A stretch of DNA of 64,000 bases from Vitrella brassicaformis (lineage: Eukaryota > Sar > Vitrellaceae). The DNA lies in NCBI GenBank assembly GCA_001179505.1, contig CDMY01000182.1, positions 6,290-70,289 of the forward strand, in the 5' to 3' direction. Position numbers and translations under genes: made by a program. This document shows, one piece after another, positions 10,977-21,844 of the stretch (its first letter is position 1; every line of letters begins with the position of its first letter). The notes beneath the pieces are model-generated. The model worked only from the letters and a program-made list of their open reading frames with translations, was not told the DNA's origin and did not search any database.

Positions 10977-11574
10977 CTAGAGAGATGCCGCGACCAGTCC
11001 CTCGTTTGGCCATGTCGGCTGCCTCCAGCCACGCTGAATGAGCCACTCCTGTGCCACCATCGATCGAAGTTCCGCCAGCGCGTTTGGGAACAGCTGGCTG
11101 AAAGGAACCAGCTGGTCTCCCTGCCACCATCGTGCCGTCGGGAAGCGTTGCTCGAGGACACACAGTATGACACGCTTCAGCTCCAGTGGACTCGGAGAGA
11201 TAAGCCCACCACTCTGCTCCGTGAGGCGCTCGGCGAGGCAAGCGGCTGCTGGATGACCGTGAGCGGCACGCGAAGACAGCTCAGCACTTGCTACGGTCTC
11301 ATCAAGTCGCCCGAGAACTGCATTCCTGTCAGACTCGGCTCATGAAGGACAGCGGTGAGGTGTCTTCTCTCCAGGTCAAGATCAGCGCAAAGTCTCGGCT
11401 TGCGCAGCTGGAACTTTGGCGGCGCTCCTGAGGACTTGATATGGCGAGGGTTGCCGCGCAGCGCGTAGATGAGCTTGTTCCGCTGCTTGTGAATATTGCG
11501 CGACAACTTTGCGAACATGACGTCCTGCAGCAGCTTGTTCGGCACTGAGCGCAACGACTCCCGACTGACCGCAC
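10977..11574 (-). CDS. Uncharacterised protein, 3' part
   Basis: Two exons fit in phase: 11415-11574 and 10977-11325 (intron 11326-11414 with donor AAA then GTTCCA and acceptor GACAG). The product begins VSRESLRSVPNKLLQDVMFA and ends with WRQPTWPNEGLVAASL and a TAG at 10977-10979. Codon choice and the balanced residue mix look coding, unlike the repeat-driven frames around it. The 11574 end is an acceptor (TGTGTAG), so at least one 5' exon is missing; I could not place it with confidence between 11575 and 11990. I recognise no domain. Confidence 0.45.
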
Positions 11575-14157
11575 CTACACAGACAATCCAAGCAGCGCAA
11601 CGCTGATAATGTGCGTTCCTTCTCCCTGTGTCTACCTGTGTGTTCTCTCTGTCTGTGCATTGCTGTGCACACATGCCCCTTGTCTTTCACGGCTTGTTGA
11701 CCGCAGTTTCAGGACACACGGTCAGATGTCACAGAGCACGTGGCGCTTGCCACGATGCATCTTTTGTTTTCAGCTTCACGAGACGCGCAGTCAACCAGAC
11801 GTCTCGTACCTTCTTAGTTCCTGTCTTCGAACGGCTTTCAAAGAGGGGGCACGCGTCGCAACCTTCTCTCCTCCTCTCCTTCCCGTCCCTTACGTTTACG
11901 TGCAGGTCGATAGTACAGGCCTCGTGCACCTTCCCATGCCACATCTGAAACACATCAGAACCACACACCTGAGCAACGCGTCTCACCCTTCCCCGCCTAG
12001 CAGCTCACCACGGTCGCAGCAAAACCCCTTCGGCTCCCCGCGCGTACACTTCAACAGACGGCACCCACCTGCTCACACACGAGCACGCACGCAGCCGCCC
12101 GCGCACAGCCACACACACACAGAGATTTCACACATCCATTCTTGCCATTCCTCCCGCCACTCACCGCATGGAATGACAGGCGAGGCAACCAACACCAACA
12201 ACAGCAAAGCGATTGCACGCGGGGCGCCACCTGATTCTGCCAATTTAGAGTGTCTCATGTTCTTCGCCGTCACACAGAAGAGAGAGAGAGACAACGCACG
12301 CAGCGGTCAGCCAGCCAGCTACCCAGTGAGAAGGCGTCGAATGGACCGATGTATCCCCCATAACCCACACCAGGAGCCCGAGCGCTACCACGGCGTGCGA
12401 TTGTGCGTGTCTGCCACACCCATTGGTGACGGTCTTTCCCGCCTCACGTGTCGAGACAAAATCGCACAACCACACGCACGACTGTGAAGCCAGCAAGTGC
12501 AAACCACACCTCACGACCACTCCGATCTGAAGAACCACACCCAAGCGTTCATCCCCTTCCCTCCCCTCCCCTCCTCCTCTCCCCTTTCGCCCACGTAACC
12601 CGACCGACGAGCTAGCCGCCCATTAAATCTCATTGCGTCATCAATGAATGAATGACGTGTGTGGCACCGACGAGCCACTGTACGTACGTATGTATGCGTA
12701 GGGGGAGAGGGGAATGCATGGGTGGATGGATGGATAAAGGAGCCGTAACAAACCTCACACAATACACAGACAGATACAGATACAGACACAGGCAGAGGGA
12801 GAGGGAGAGGGCCGGCCGTGTGTATGCATGTCGATCGTACCACACCGGCCAGCTAAACGGCGAATTGGTATGAAGCCATTCATGGATCCGTCACCAGACA
12901 ATGCGTCAAAGGCACGGCATGCGTGTAGGCAAGAAAGACCACAAACACACGGGACATTCTGGCGGAAGCGACGGAGAGAATTGGCAGATAGAGAGAGCGT
13001 GTGCGCGCGGTGAGGGTGGAAAAGCCGCGAGAAACAACACGAGACCACTAGATCAAAACCTCCAGACAGAGATGAGAAGGAGTGTGCAACAAGAGAGAGT
13101 CAGCTGAGCCCATCCGCATCTCTCCCTTCTCCCTGGCCCGGCCCACCAACTGATACTTGCTCGGTACTCTTTCTGGCTGGTCATTGTCCGTGCTGTTCAC
13201 TACCGGTAACCGTAAAACCACGGACGGACGGACGGACGGACGGACGCTTCAAGTGTTGCTGGCCTGGCTAATTCCTGACATGAAAGACCAACTATTTACC
13301 TGCCAGTAAGAACGGCCAACTAGCTGCACTAGCTGAGATCCTCTTCTGCCTGCCTGCCTGCCTGCCTGCCGGTCTGTCTGTTTGTTTGTCTGTCTGCCTT
13401 TGCAGCTAAGACGCATGGGCACACAGGCAGCAACAGCAAGTGACGAATTGACCGAATGAGCGAGGGAGGGAGTGGGTGGTGGGTCGGGTCACCAGGGCTG
13501 GCTCGATACGTAAGCACGAAGAGATGCAAAACCGCCTTATCAGGTTGTAGAAGCGACGTTGGCTTAGTGAGAGGGAGAGAGAGCGTCAGAGAGGGTGCTC
13601 TTGTGATAGTGAGTCCGTATGCACAACATCAGCATCAGAATGAATGCGAGAGTGCGTGTTTCCATCACGACATCACACACAAAGGTTAAGACACACACAT
13701 CCATCCATCCACAACACATACAAACACATGCACACCTATGTAAGAAACGCGCCAACGTACAACGGTCACCTCACCTCGCCATCCACCGTGGCCGGTAAAA
13801 AACAACAGCAGCCACCGTTTGCTGGATGGGGAAAAGGAACATTGCCCAGCTGGAAAAGCCGGCTGTCTGGTCGGTCATCAAATCCAGCAGATAGATAGAT
13901 ACAGGGGAGGGTAGGAAGGAAGCAGCAAGCAAGAGAAGAGGAGGAGGAAACCCATGCAAAGAAAGCATCACCCACCCGTCATTCATTGTCTTCTGCTACA
14001 CAGCCAAGACACACCACACCACACCCCACACCACCCCATCACGCCACGCCACGCCACGCCACGCCACGAAAACCCCCGCTCACACCGACAGCCGCCCCGT
14101 CTTACGTTATCCCACCACACACTACCACCTTCATCTCGGCCATCCCTCGGTCGCCCC
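11575..14157. other. Intergenic stretch
   Basis: No gene supported. A minus-strand frame at 11729-11986 (WHGKVHEACTIDLHVNV) might be an upstream exon of the 10977-11574 gene but has no convincing join. Short simple repeats include GGAC at 13226-13249, GCCT at 13348-13372 and CCACG near 14041-14068. Confidence 0.5.
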
Positions 14158-16843
14158 TCACGCCCTGTGCATGGGTGTGGTGCCGGTCTCGCCCGCGAGC
14201 GCCTTGTTCCTGGTCATCAGGAAGGCGGGAAAGCCCTCCTCGGCGTCGGTGTCCAGGTCGATCAGCTTCATGATGGTGTCATGGATCGTCTTGGCGTACT
14301 TCTGGGCCAGCGAACGGGACACAAAGTTGGAGGCATACTGAACAACACACAGAGAAAGAGAAAGACAAGAGGAGGAAGTGCGCGTACAGAACGGGTGTGG
14401 TGTTTGCTGTGCTGTGTGTCCGTTTCTCAACTGCAGCGACCAGTTGAGTCTGCCCGAGATGGTGACCAGGTTGTGCAAGAAGAGGTGGTTGCCCACGCCG
14501 TGCTGGCTCACGCACGACCAGCTGCTCTCGATCTCCATCTCGAAGTCGCCCCCGCCCCTCACCTCGCTGTCACTGCCGCTGTCCATGCTGTCGACGTGCT
14601 CGTGCAGGATCGAACGAGGCGAGTCGATCGACGTGTGGACGATGGTGGGGGTGCGGGGGTAGCGCGACAGCCCGGCCAGCATGGTGGGCTTGCGGGGGCC
14701 GCGAGCCGACGCGCCGTTGCCCTTGCGCAGGTCCGTCGTGTCCCAGTTGCCCGTATTCTGAAGATCACATCGCACACAACACACATATCAATGCAGCGAG
14801 GGAGGGAGGGGTGCGTGTGTGTTTGCTTGCGTACCGAGATGAGGAACACCGAAGGGCGTGCCTTGGGGGCCAGGAGCTCGAGCATCTTGTCCAGCCGCTC
14901 GTTCTCCATGTTGTTTTTGAGGAACTTGGTCACCACGTCCCAGTCGGAGCATGCGTTGGTCGGGCTCGGCCGGTCCACCTTGCTGTGGATGCTCGTGTTG
15001 ACCGTCGACGCAAACTGCCAGAAATGGTCAGCGCGGGTCGAGTTGGCCGGCACCTCCAGACCCAGGCTCATCAGGCAGGTGAAGCACCCCAGACGCGGCA
15101 GCCCGTCGGCCTTGGGGGCCGGCTTGTCGCTCTTGACGTCGGCAACGGCAGGGGGGAGGGGCGCCGGGACCGCCCCTGCACGACGAGGGGCTGAGCAGCG
15201 ATGGGCTGAGGTGGCTGAGGACGTCTGGGTTGCTGTCCTGCTTGTCGATGGGCAGGAGGGGGGGCGAGGGGGGCGAGTGCGAGGGCGGGATGGGGGAGGG
15301 AGGGGGCGTGGGGTTGGTCGACGTCTTGCTCTCGGTGCGAAGGGGGGGCGGCTTGTCCTTCATGGCCTTCTGCATCCACCTGCGTGTGGAGATGGCCTGG
15401 GCGGTGTAGAGGGACGTCTTCTGGTCCTCCTTGCCGATCAGCTGGGCGGCAGCAGAGGCTGCCGTGGCGGTCAGCACCGAGTTGAGGGGGATGTTGTGCT
15501 GCTTGCACGTCTGGATGAGCTTCTTGGTCGTCGACGGATCGAACAACAGAGGCACTATCGACGTATGCGCAGCCTACACAACACACACAGGGAGAGAATG
15601 AACGGATGCTAATGTGTTGTGACAAGCCCCCCCTCTCTCCCTCCCTCCCTCCCTCCCTCCCTCTCTCGCTTCACTCGCCTCACCAGCTGCCTGTCCCTGT
15701 ACTGCTCAGCGGGGTACATGACGGAGAAGGGGTTCCTCTTCTTGACCATCAGCTTGCGGAAGAACATCGTCAGGCCCTTGCCGACCTGGAAGGCCGCCTC
15801 GTCAGCCACTGCGTACAACGGCTTCGTCAGGGCGTCCAAAAGCGTCCCACGCATCACGGACGACACCGGCGGCGGCAGCGACTCACTCAGAGGCCCCCCC
15901 ATGAAGGGGTTGTCGGCCATCGAGGGGAGTTCAGGGAGCGATTCCAGCGATGCAATGGTCGACGCCGACGCGAACATGTGTAGAGGGGGAGGGGAGGTGC
16001 GGTGGGGGTTGCGGCGCTGGGCGAGGGTGTAGATGGTGTTGAGGAAGTCCTTCCAGAAGTTCTGCCGCGCCATGCCGTCCATGATGCCGTGGTGGAAGAT
16101 GCCTACGATCCACGTCCGGTACGATGGGTACAACACCGGACCCTGCACATATCAAGACACACCAGCACCAGACCGAAGCAGCGATGGTGCAGCGGATCGT
16201 CCGCAAATGTGTGTCAAACTGAGTTGGGTTACCCTTCTGATTCTCTGAGTGGTGGGTGTGGCCTGGAGCACTCTCATTCTCCAGAGAGGCCCCGTGGTGG
16301 TGGGCAGGGGGTAGTTCTGCTCATAGCGGAGGACCTCCTCCCAATCGCTACACTGAGACATCTCTATGTCTGCACACAACACAGAATGCGAGCTTGTTTC
16401 AATCTCTCTCCTTCTCGCCTTCTCTGATTCTCGCTTTCTCCTCCCCCGACTGTCTCGCTGTGCGTGTCTGTCGTCTTACCGGGCTCGTGGTGAGTCTCTG
16501 CCCATCTGCGCCTAAGGCGCCCCCTATGCTTGTCGACCAGGATCCTGGCGCGCAGAGCGGCGTGTTGCGCCATGAGCATCCTGCCGGCCTCCTTCACGTC
16601 CTCGAGGTGGAAGGGCTGGCTTGTGATGACACTGATGGTGTTCTGGATGAACAGCGGCCGCTACCGGCGGTGTGGAGGATGTCCCAGTTCTGCTCCCAGT
16701 TGTCCAGCTCTCTGCCGAAGCCATGCTCGTCCACCTCGCGTGGGGAGGAGGGGGGGAGGGGGGTGGGGTGGGGGGGGGCCGTCAGGCGCCAACAGGATCT
16801 CCTCCTCGTCCACCTTCGTGGGGTGGGCGCAGCACGTCAACAT
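14158..16843 (-). CDS. Condensation-superfamily acyltransferase (alcohol acetyltransferase-like)
   Basis: Eight exons: 16814-16843, 16480-16734, 16233-16369, 15684-16142, 15323-15573, 14835-15237, 14431-14757, 14158-14337 (~680 aa). The hallmark is FHHGIMDGMA in exon 4, the HHxxxDG catalytic motif of CoA-dependent acyltransferases/NRPS condensation domains. Before it come HAALRARILVDKHRGRLRRR and YPLPTTTGPLWRMRVL, typical N-lobe elements. After it come FDPSTTKKLIQTCKQHNIPL and GRLNWSLQ/YASNFVSRSLAQ, typical C-lobe elements. Likely it transfers an acyl group to an alcohol or amine; the substrates cannot be told. Exon 2 needs one extra nucleotide near 16655-16661 for frame and phase to hold, so there is an apparent -1 frameshift or a sequence error. 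The exon 7/8 junction lacks GT (intron starts TTGAGA). The exon 1/2 junction is weak (GTGGAC donor). Confidence 0.7.
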
Positions 16844-17265
16844 GGCCAGATCACGCCCGTCTACCGCAGGAGGTCGGCGGAGCTCTCGCGGTCACACGTA
16901 CACGCGAGGCAACAAGCTCAGTCGGGAAAAACGAGTACAGGGGTAGGGGAAGGTGGAGTGAGACGAAAACTCCGATGCGCTCCGATGAAAACAGACGCCG
17001 TCGAAGGTGTCAAAAACTAAGCAAGAGGAAAACAGCACAAGGAGAAAAGGAGGTGAGAGAAAAAAGGAGACAAGGAGGATGTCGTGAAAGGATGAGCTCG
17101 CAGGTCGATCCTCCGTTAGCTCGCAAATTGTGGTCATCCGCGTTAGCTCCTCAACCGTTAGCTCTGTTTGGTATGACTCTCCATTGAGGAAAGGGGAAAA
17201 GGCGGGAGGCAAGAGCCATCGAAAAAAAAGCGAGCCCAAGAATCAAGACGCTGCCCCTTCTGTGC
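16844..17265. promoter_or_regulatory. Shared intergenic region between divergent genes
   Basis: About 420 bp lie between the minus-strand acyltransferase start (16843) and the plus-strand frame from 17266. A GTTAGCTC phrase recurs (near 17116, 17143 and 17157). No TATA-type element is convincing. A 5' exon of the plus-strand gene may be hidden here. Confidence 0.4.
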
Positions 17266-18228
17266 GTGATCAGCCTCAGGCTCCGGGCAGCCAGCACAGA
17301 ATGGCACGGCATCGTCACCGTGAGCACCCTTCGCAGACGGCTGGAGCGCCTCATCGATTCGGAGGGCCTCAGGGGTGCGCTCAGCTATGTCGGTGACCCT
17401 GCCGAAATGCCCAACGGCCTGACACACTTCGGCTATGTGTCACGGGCGCTCTATGTGGTGATGGATGGCCGAGGTACCCTCGGCAGATGGGCGAGGGCCA
17501 TCCATCTGGCTGCTGCTGTTGCTGATCGGCTGCCCCTCACACTCTGCCCACGGGCCATCCAGCAGCACTTCAGCAGCAGGAGGGCCTACCACAAGACGCC
17601 GCGAGCCATCTCACAGTACGCCGCATTCGGTGGCCGACTGGTCGGCATGGAGCTGACAGCTGGGGCTGACGATGGGGACTTCCTCCTCGGCTCTCAGCGT
17701 GTCCGCGTCGTGCCTCACGGCGACATCGACGTCGACCATCCTTACAGGCAGCAATACGACAGCGACGATCCGGTCGTCAGCACAGCCGAAGGTCAGCTCT
17801 TCCCATCCTTCTCGGCCTGTGTCGTGTGGCTCGTCGCGACACGCGCCCACCAAGCCATCCGGTCGCTGGCGGCAAGCACCTCGTCCCACCCAGGCCTCGT
17901 GATGGACCTCTACCGGAGTCTCGCCACATCAGCCATTCAGGACGACACCGCGCACGCCGACTGCGCGTCCCCTGACGGTTCCAAGCACCAGCGCGTCATT
18001 GTCTTGTCGGGCGCCCGTCGTGATGATACGTTTGCCGCCTATCTGCGTGTCAGTGCGGCGTCGGCAAGTGGGTATGTGGTGCTGGGCACTACAGAGGCAC
18101 ATGTGGAGGGGGCCGAGGGCTGGCTGCGAAGCGCCCCAGCGACCGGAGAACTCGTGAGGCGGTTCGCTAGAGACATTGGTGTGGACCTGGATGCGCTGCG
18201 GCTGGTCGACTTGAGCGGCTCGATGTAG
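17266..18228 (+). CDS. Uncharacterised single-exon protein
   Basis: A 320-codon open frame runs to the TAG at 18226-18228. Composition is balanced and lacks repeats, so I take it as real. Recognisable features are few: a Leu/Arg-rich N-terminus, RAYHKTPRAISQYAAFGGRL, an acidic VVPHGDIDVDHPYRQQYDSD, and a C-terminal FARDIGVDLDALRLVDLSGS. I do not recognise a family. The 5' codon at 17266 is GTG and no ATG lies upstream in frame back to the stop at 17185. Either translation starts at the ATG at 17407, or a 5' exon is spliced to the CAG at 17270-17272. Position is divergent from the acyltransferase. Confidence 0.6.
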   Translation: MISLRLRAASTEWHGIVTVSTLRRRLERLIDSEGLRGALSYVGDPAEMPNGLTHFGYVSRALYVVMDGRGTLGRWARAIHLAAAVADRLPLTLCPRAIQQHFSSRRAYHKTPRAISQYAAFGGRLVGMELTAGADDGDFLLGSQRVRVVPHGDIDVDHPYRQQYDSDDPVVSTAEGQLFPSFSACVVWLVATRAHQAIRSLAASTSSHPGLVMDLYRSLATSAIQDDTAHADCASPDGSKHQRVIVLSGARRDDTFAAYLRVSAASASGYVVLGTTEAHVEGAEGWLRSAPATGELVRRFARDIGVDLDALRLVDLSGSM

Positions 18229-19000
18229 ACACAAGGTGAGGGAGGAATAAGGAGTTCGGCCGAAACACGTCGAATGACTTTTCTTGTTTGGTTTGTCTTT
18301 GTCCAGGTGCGCTGTTCAAGTGAGAGCGACTTGCCGAGTCTTGCCTTCCCGCCTGCCTTTCCTTGCCGCGGCATAAGGCCTCTCGGACTGACATTTTGTT
18401 ACATCGGCGTAAAGGTGTCGATCGTGTTTCGTCTTTGTTGTGTGTGCTTACTGCTGTGTACGATCTGACCGGTGTTCTACCTCATCGTCCGGCTACGTTC
18501 CCCCACACTATACCAGCCTCCGGGCAATATATGTGAGTGGTGCCGTGTCCGGACGCCCAGGCAGGACACCAGTCAGAGACACGCAGCAGAAAAGGCGACG
18601 TGATACATGTGTGATCCCTGTGTGTTGGGTGGTACTGTGTGTTGGGTAGTTGCGACAGTGACAGTTTTGCCCGGTCTTTTTCAGGCCAGAATGTTTGACG
18701 GTGGCCAGTGAGTAATGGTCAGTCAATCAGTCTCGTGCAGACAGACAGACAGACAGACGGACAGGTCATGCGATCCAGCCATTCAACATATCCCTCCACT
18801 CAGCGTGACCCCCACTCGCAGACAGACGGAAAGGAAAACCCGCAGGTGTGCAAAGCCGTCACTCCCTCTTCACCCTGCCCCCTCCATACTCCTTTCCCCT
18901 CCCGCCGAAGCAATCAGTCAATTGTCGTGTCCGCAAGGGTTCTCATCGTCGCACAAGACCGAGCCGACCACCTGACGGAACAAAACACCAGACAGCCATC
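18229..19000. other. Intergenic stretch
   Basis: No gene supported. It holds a CAGA tetranucleotide run at about 18739-18762 and lies between convergent 3' ends (18228 on plus, 19001 on minus). Confidence 0.55.
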
Positions 19001-19597
19001 CTATGATATGACAGGCCGACAGCGCAGTTTGTCAGCTCTGCTCACCCCGGCGATGACCAGGACGTAGATGAAGGCCAGAGCAGAGCCCAGCATCAACGCA
19101 CGCTTGCCCCTGAAGCACAACGACAGCGGAAAGGACAGCAATTTCTCACTTTCGGTCGGCCCCACGGCGACACTCGCCTGACCATATCTTGCGGGGCGAG
19201 TTCTGAGGAGAGACAAAACCGTACCAGCAACCAAGTGAGCGCATGCCCCTCCCTCCCCCGTCATTCTCCTCACGTCGGGGTCCGTCGAGTAGCGGCAGAA
19301 GGCGACGCATCCGACGGGCGGGAAGAGAATCGACCCGAAGAACATCAGGATGGCATGCGTCGGGTCCAGCTTTTGCGCGGCGATGAAGGGCTTCGACACT
19401 CCAGTCTGGGGAGGCACGGCCCTGGCCTCCGGAGCCCCGGCCTCCACAGTGCCGGCCTCCACAGTGCCGGCCTCGCCGGCCTCCATCCCCACTATGGGCT
19501 CTTCCTGCACCACTGCTTTGGGGCCGGTGGCCTCTTCCAAGTCGATGTCGTATAGGCCCACGTCAGTCATGGGCTCGTCAGGCTGCTCAAAAGACAT
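19001..19597 (-). CDS. Small two-TM membrane protein
   Basis: Three exons close in phase to 150 aa: 19274-19597, 19183-19202, 19001-19109. The N-terminal ~75 residues are acidic and rich in Glu/Ala/Gly with short repeats (EAGTVEAGTVEAG). Two hydrophobic segments follow: ILMFFGSILFPPVGCVAFC and ALMLGSALAFIYVLVIAGV, joined by a basic loop (CRYSTDPDNSPRKIWGKR). The tiny 20-nt middle exon is needed to keep the second segment in frame; an unspliced single frame is also open through this region, so the exact splicing is not certain. No signal peptide is obvious. I recognise no family. Confidence 0.55.
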   Translation of the reverse strand: MSFEQPDEPMTDVGLYDIDLEEATGPKAVVQEEPIVGMEAGEAGTVEAGTVEAGAPEARAVPPQTGVSKPFIAAQKLDPTHAILMFFGSILFPPVGCVAFCRYSTDPDVRRMTGEGGACAHLVAGTVLSLLRTRPARYGQASVAVGPTESEKLLSFPLSLCFRGKRALMLGSALAFIYVLVIAGVSRADKLRCRPVIS

Positions 19598-20309
19598 TCT
19601 CACTCGAACTGGAAGTTGAGAACCGAACGGAGGGATGCGAGCCTTGACAGGATCGTTTCCGCTGGTATCACTCGAGGATTCAATGGATGCATCGGCTGCA
19701 GGGGCCACGTGCAAAGGTTGACTTGAGTCTTCATCTCTTACGGTCCACCCACGCAAACCTGTCCATCCATATGTATGCTTTCCCGCTGAGACTGACGTCT
19801 GTTGTGTGTGGACGAGCAGCAGCCACCGCACACATGTACACGGACCCATAAACAGACACCAGGCAGCGTTGATCAAGGCCTGTCTGGCACACAGAGAGAG
19901 ACGCGTCCTCCCGCTTGCCCGTCTCTGGACAACGCGCGCACGAGCTCTCGGTCTGGCATTGAGACACGGTGCCATCACGGCCGGCCATCTACCCAACCAA
20001 CACAGCAACTTGAAGCCAATCTCCTCCTTATGCACGTCTGCCCAAGCGGACGCTCACACGGCAAAGCAACATACACAGCGCACTGACACCACGACTTAGG
20101 CGTACAGGCACAACTCTGGAAAGAGACACGACGGAAAGAGAGAAGGAAAAATCCAGCAGCCACAAATCAGCCATTCCAAGGCATCCAGACAAATATGCAT
20201 GCAACAGCCTCTCTCTCGCCAGCTGTCCTGCCCACCCCACCCCACCCCACCCTCCCACTCCCACTCCGCGAACACACATTCGTGCGCTCAGCCAGCCATA
20301 TGCAATCAA
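19598..20309. other. Intergenic stretch
   Basis: No gene supported. CA-rich and CCCCA-rich runs occur (20228-20262). Confidence 0.5.
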
Positions 20310-21210
20310 TCAATCATCGCCATTGTTGCCGTCGTCACCGTTGTCCTCCTTTTCCTCATCGCGGACACGGAAGACTGTCTGCGTCCAGTGGTTGGGGCCT
20401 GGGGAGAACCCGTGGCCGATATTGTCGGAGTGGAAGGCGATGTGGATCTCGTCCCACTTGTCAAGCCCCTGATACTCCTGCCCGTTGGCGTCCTGGAAGC
20501 TGCTGGTCAGCAGCACTCCTAGCTTGGCGTTGCCGTGCTCGTCGGCCACAATGCCGTTGTAACCCTTCTCTTGACCAGGCTCCCCCTCCCATCCCCTGCC
20601 CAGGTTCAAGTCGGCTGGGCCGCCTCGCGGCGATCCGGGCTTCCGCACCAGCCAGGCCGTGTAGAAGCCACCTGCACTCACACACACATGGCAAGGGCAC
20701 ACACACATGCGCATTTCTTGCTCTCTGGTGGCTGGGCTACCTGGGACCATTCCCGTCATCTCCATGTCGAAATAAGTGAGGCCAAACGCGTCGAGGATGG
20801 TCACCTTGCCACCGACGTCAAGCCAATCCTCCTCAGTGTAGTCTGCCATGTCCACACCCGCCGCCACAGCCTGCTCCTTGATGGCCTCAAACGTCTGCAC
20901 CAACCACGCAGACAGGCAGACCGGCAGACAAACCATGGATGCACACAGGCAGACAGCCATCAGCTCACTGTCGGATCATTGAAGCCGGTGCCCACTTCCC
21001 AATGAGCAGGGTCGCGCGCGAGAGCGGGGAAGCGGGCGAGGGGCCCTGACAAAGACCAACCGCACGTGTGTTGCTTCCTCCGGGGTGCGTGTCTGCGTAC
21101 CATTGGGAAAGAAGGCGCGAAGGAGATCGTCTACCTGAGGTGGAATGGTTGCGGGGCAGGCAGCCACGAGGGAAAGGCACGAGGGAAAGGACGACAGCCA
21201 TGCGCAACAT
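20310..21210 (-). CDS. Uncharacterised secreted-type protein
   Basis: Five exons close in phase to 218 aa: 21181-21210, 21101-21134, 20969-21045, 20741-20894, 20310-20671. The first ten residues (MLRMAVVLSL) look like the core of a signal peptide, then VDDLLRAFFPNG, LARDPAHWEVGTGFNDPT and EEDWLDVGGKVTILDAFGL. Exon 5 has a beta-rich module: GGFYTAWLVRKPGSPRG, YNGIVADEHGNAKLGVLL and WDEIHIAFHSDNIGHG. Secreted bacterial proteins of unknown function with a Y(T)xW..... GxxG pattern look similar in outline, but I would not name a family. The C-terminus is a short Asp/Asn/Gly-rich tail. The first intron (46 nt, GTGCCT donor) is the weakest part of the model. Confidence 0.6.
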
Positions 21211-21844
21211 CGTGTGGGAAGGAGGCAAGCAGGACAGGAGAAGCCTGAATCGTTGGCTGGGCTGTCTACATGTGCCGTTACCGGCTGACCGTTACGGCCA
21301 TGATTGTTGGCTGGGTTTGGTGGTGGTGATTTGTCTTTTCTATCTTATCTGTGAGAAGAACGGAGGTATGTCTTCATATCTTTGGTTCGTGACGTTTGTG
21401 AATGAGCTTAAGCGAATTGAGGCGGATGTGAACCGCCGTGTTGGCCGATTCATCACTGGTCCGTCACCACACACACACATGCATAGAGATCCACACATCT
21501 CACACGCCGAGGGCTCACTGCAAAATGACTGCTACTTCTTTATACAAACAAACACTCAGAGAGGCAGACAGGACATAAGCACTCGCGCCCCACACAGGAC
21601 CCGACATACGGCACCCGACACACACGCACACACACGGATGGATGTCCACACTCACAGACGTGAAGGCACGCCAACAGCACAGCACGCTATTCACTTAGAC
21701 AGCGGGGAGACACAGATGCGGCGGATCTCACCAGCAGTCAGTGCAGCCAATGACCCACGTATTCATATACACCGGCACACAAACATACGCACGCACACGC
21801 ACACCTCAGGGGCAGGCAAACGGAGGTGGGCTATGTCCGCACAC
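21211..21844. other. Intergenic stretch
   Basis: No gene supported; CA-rich runs near 21461-21480, 21620-21640 and 21775-21805. A long plus-strand frame covering 21068-22123 is the shadow of minus-strand genes and CA repeats. Confidence 0.6.

Noticed and set aside
11609-12487. 292-codon plus-strand frame
   Set aside because: His/Pro/Arg/Thr-rich composition from CA-rich DNA, no domain, no splice structure; not distinguishable from chance.
13954-15612. 552-codon plus-strand frame (VQVDQLHDGVMDRLGVLLGQ ...)
   Set aside because: Antisense of the acyltransferase, whose minus-strand frame carries the HHxxxDG and conserved C-lobe motifs.
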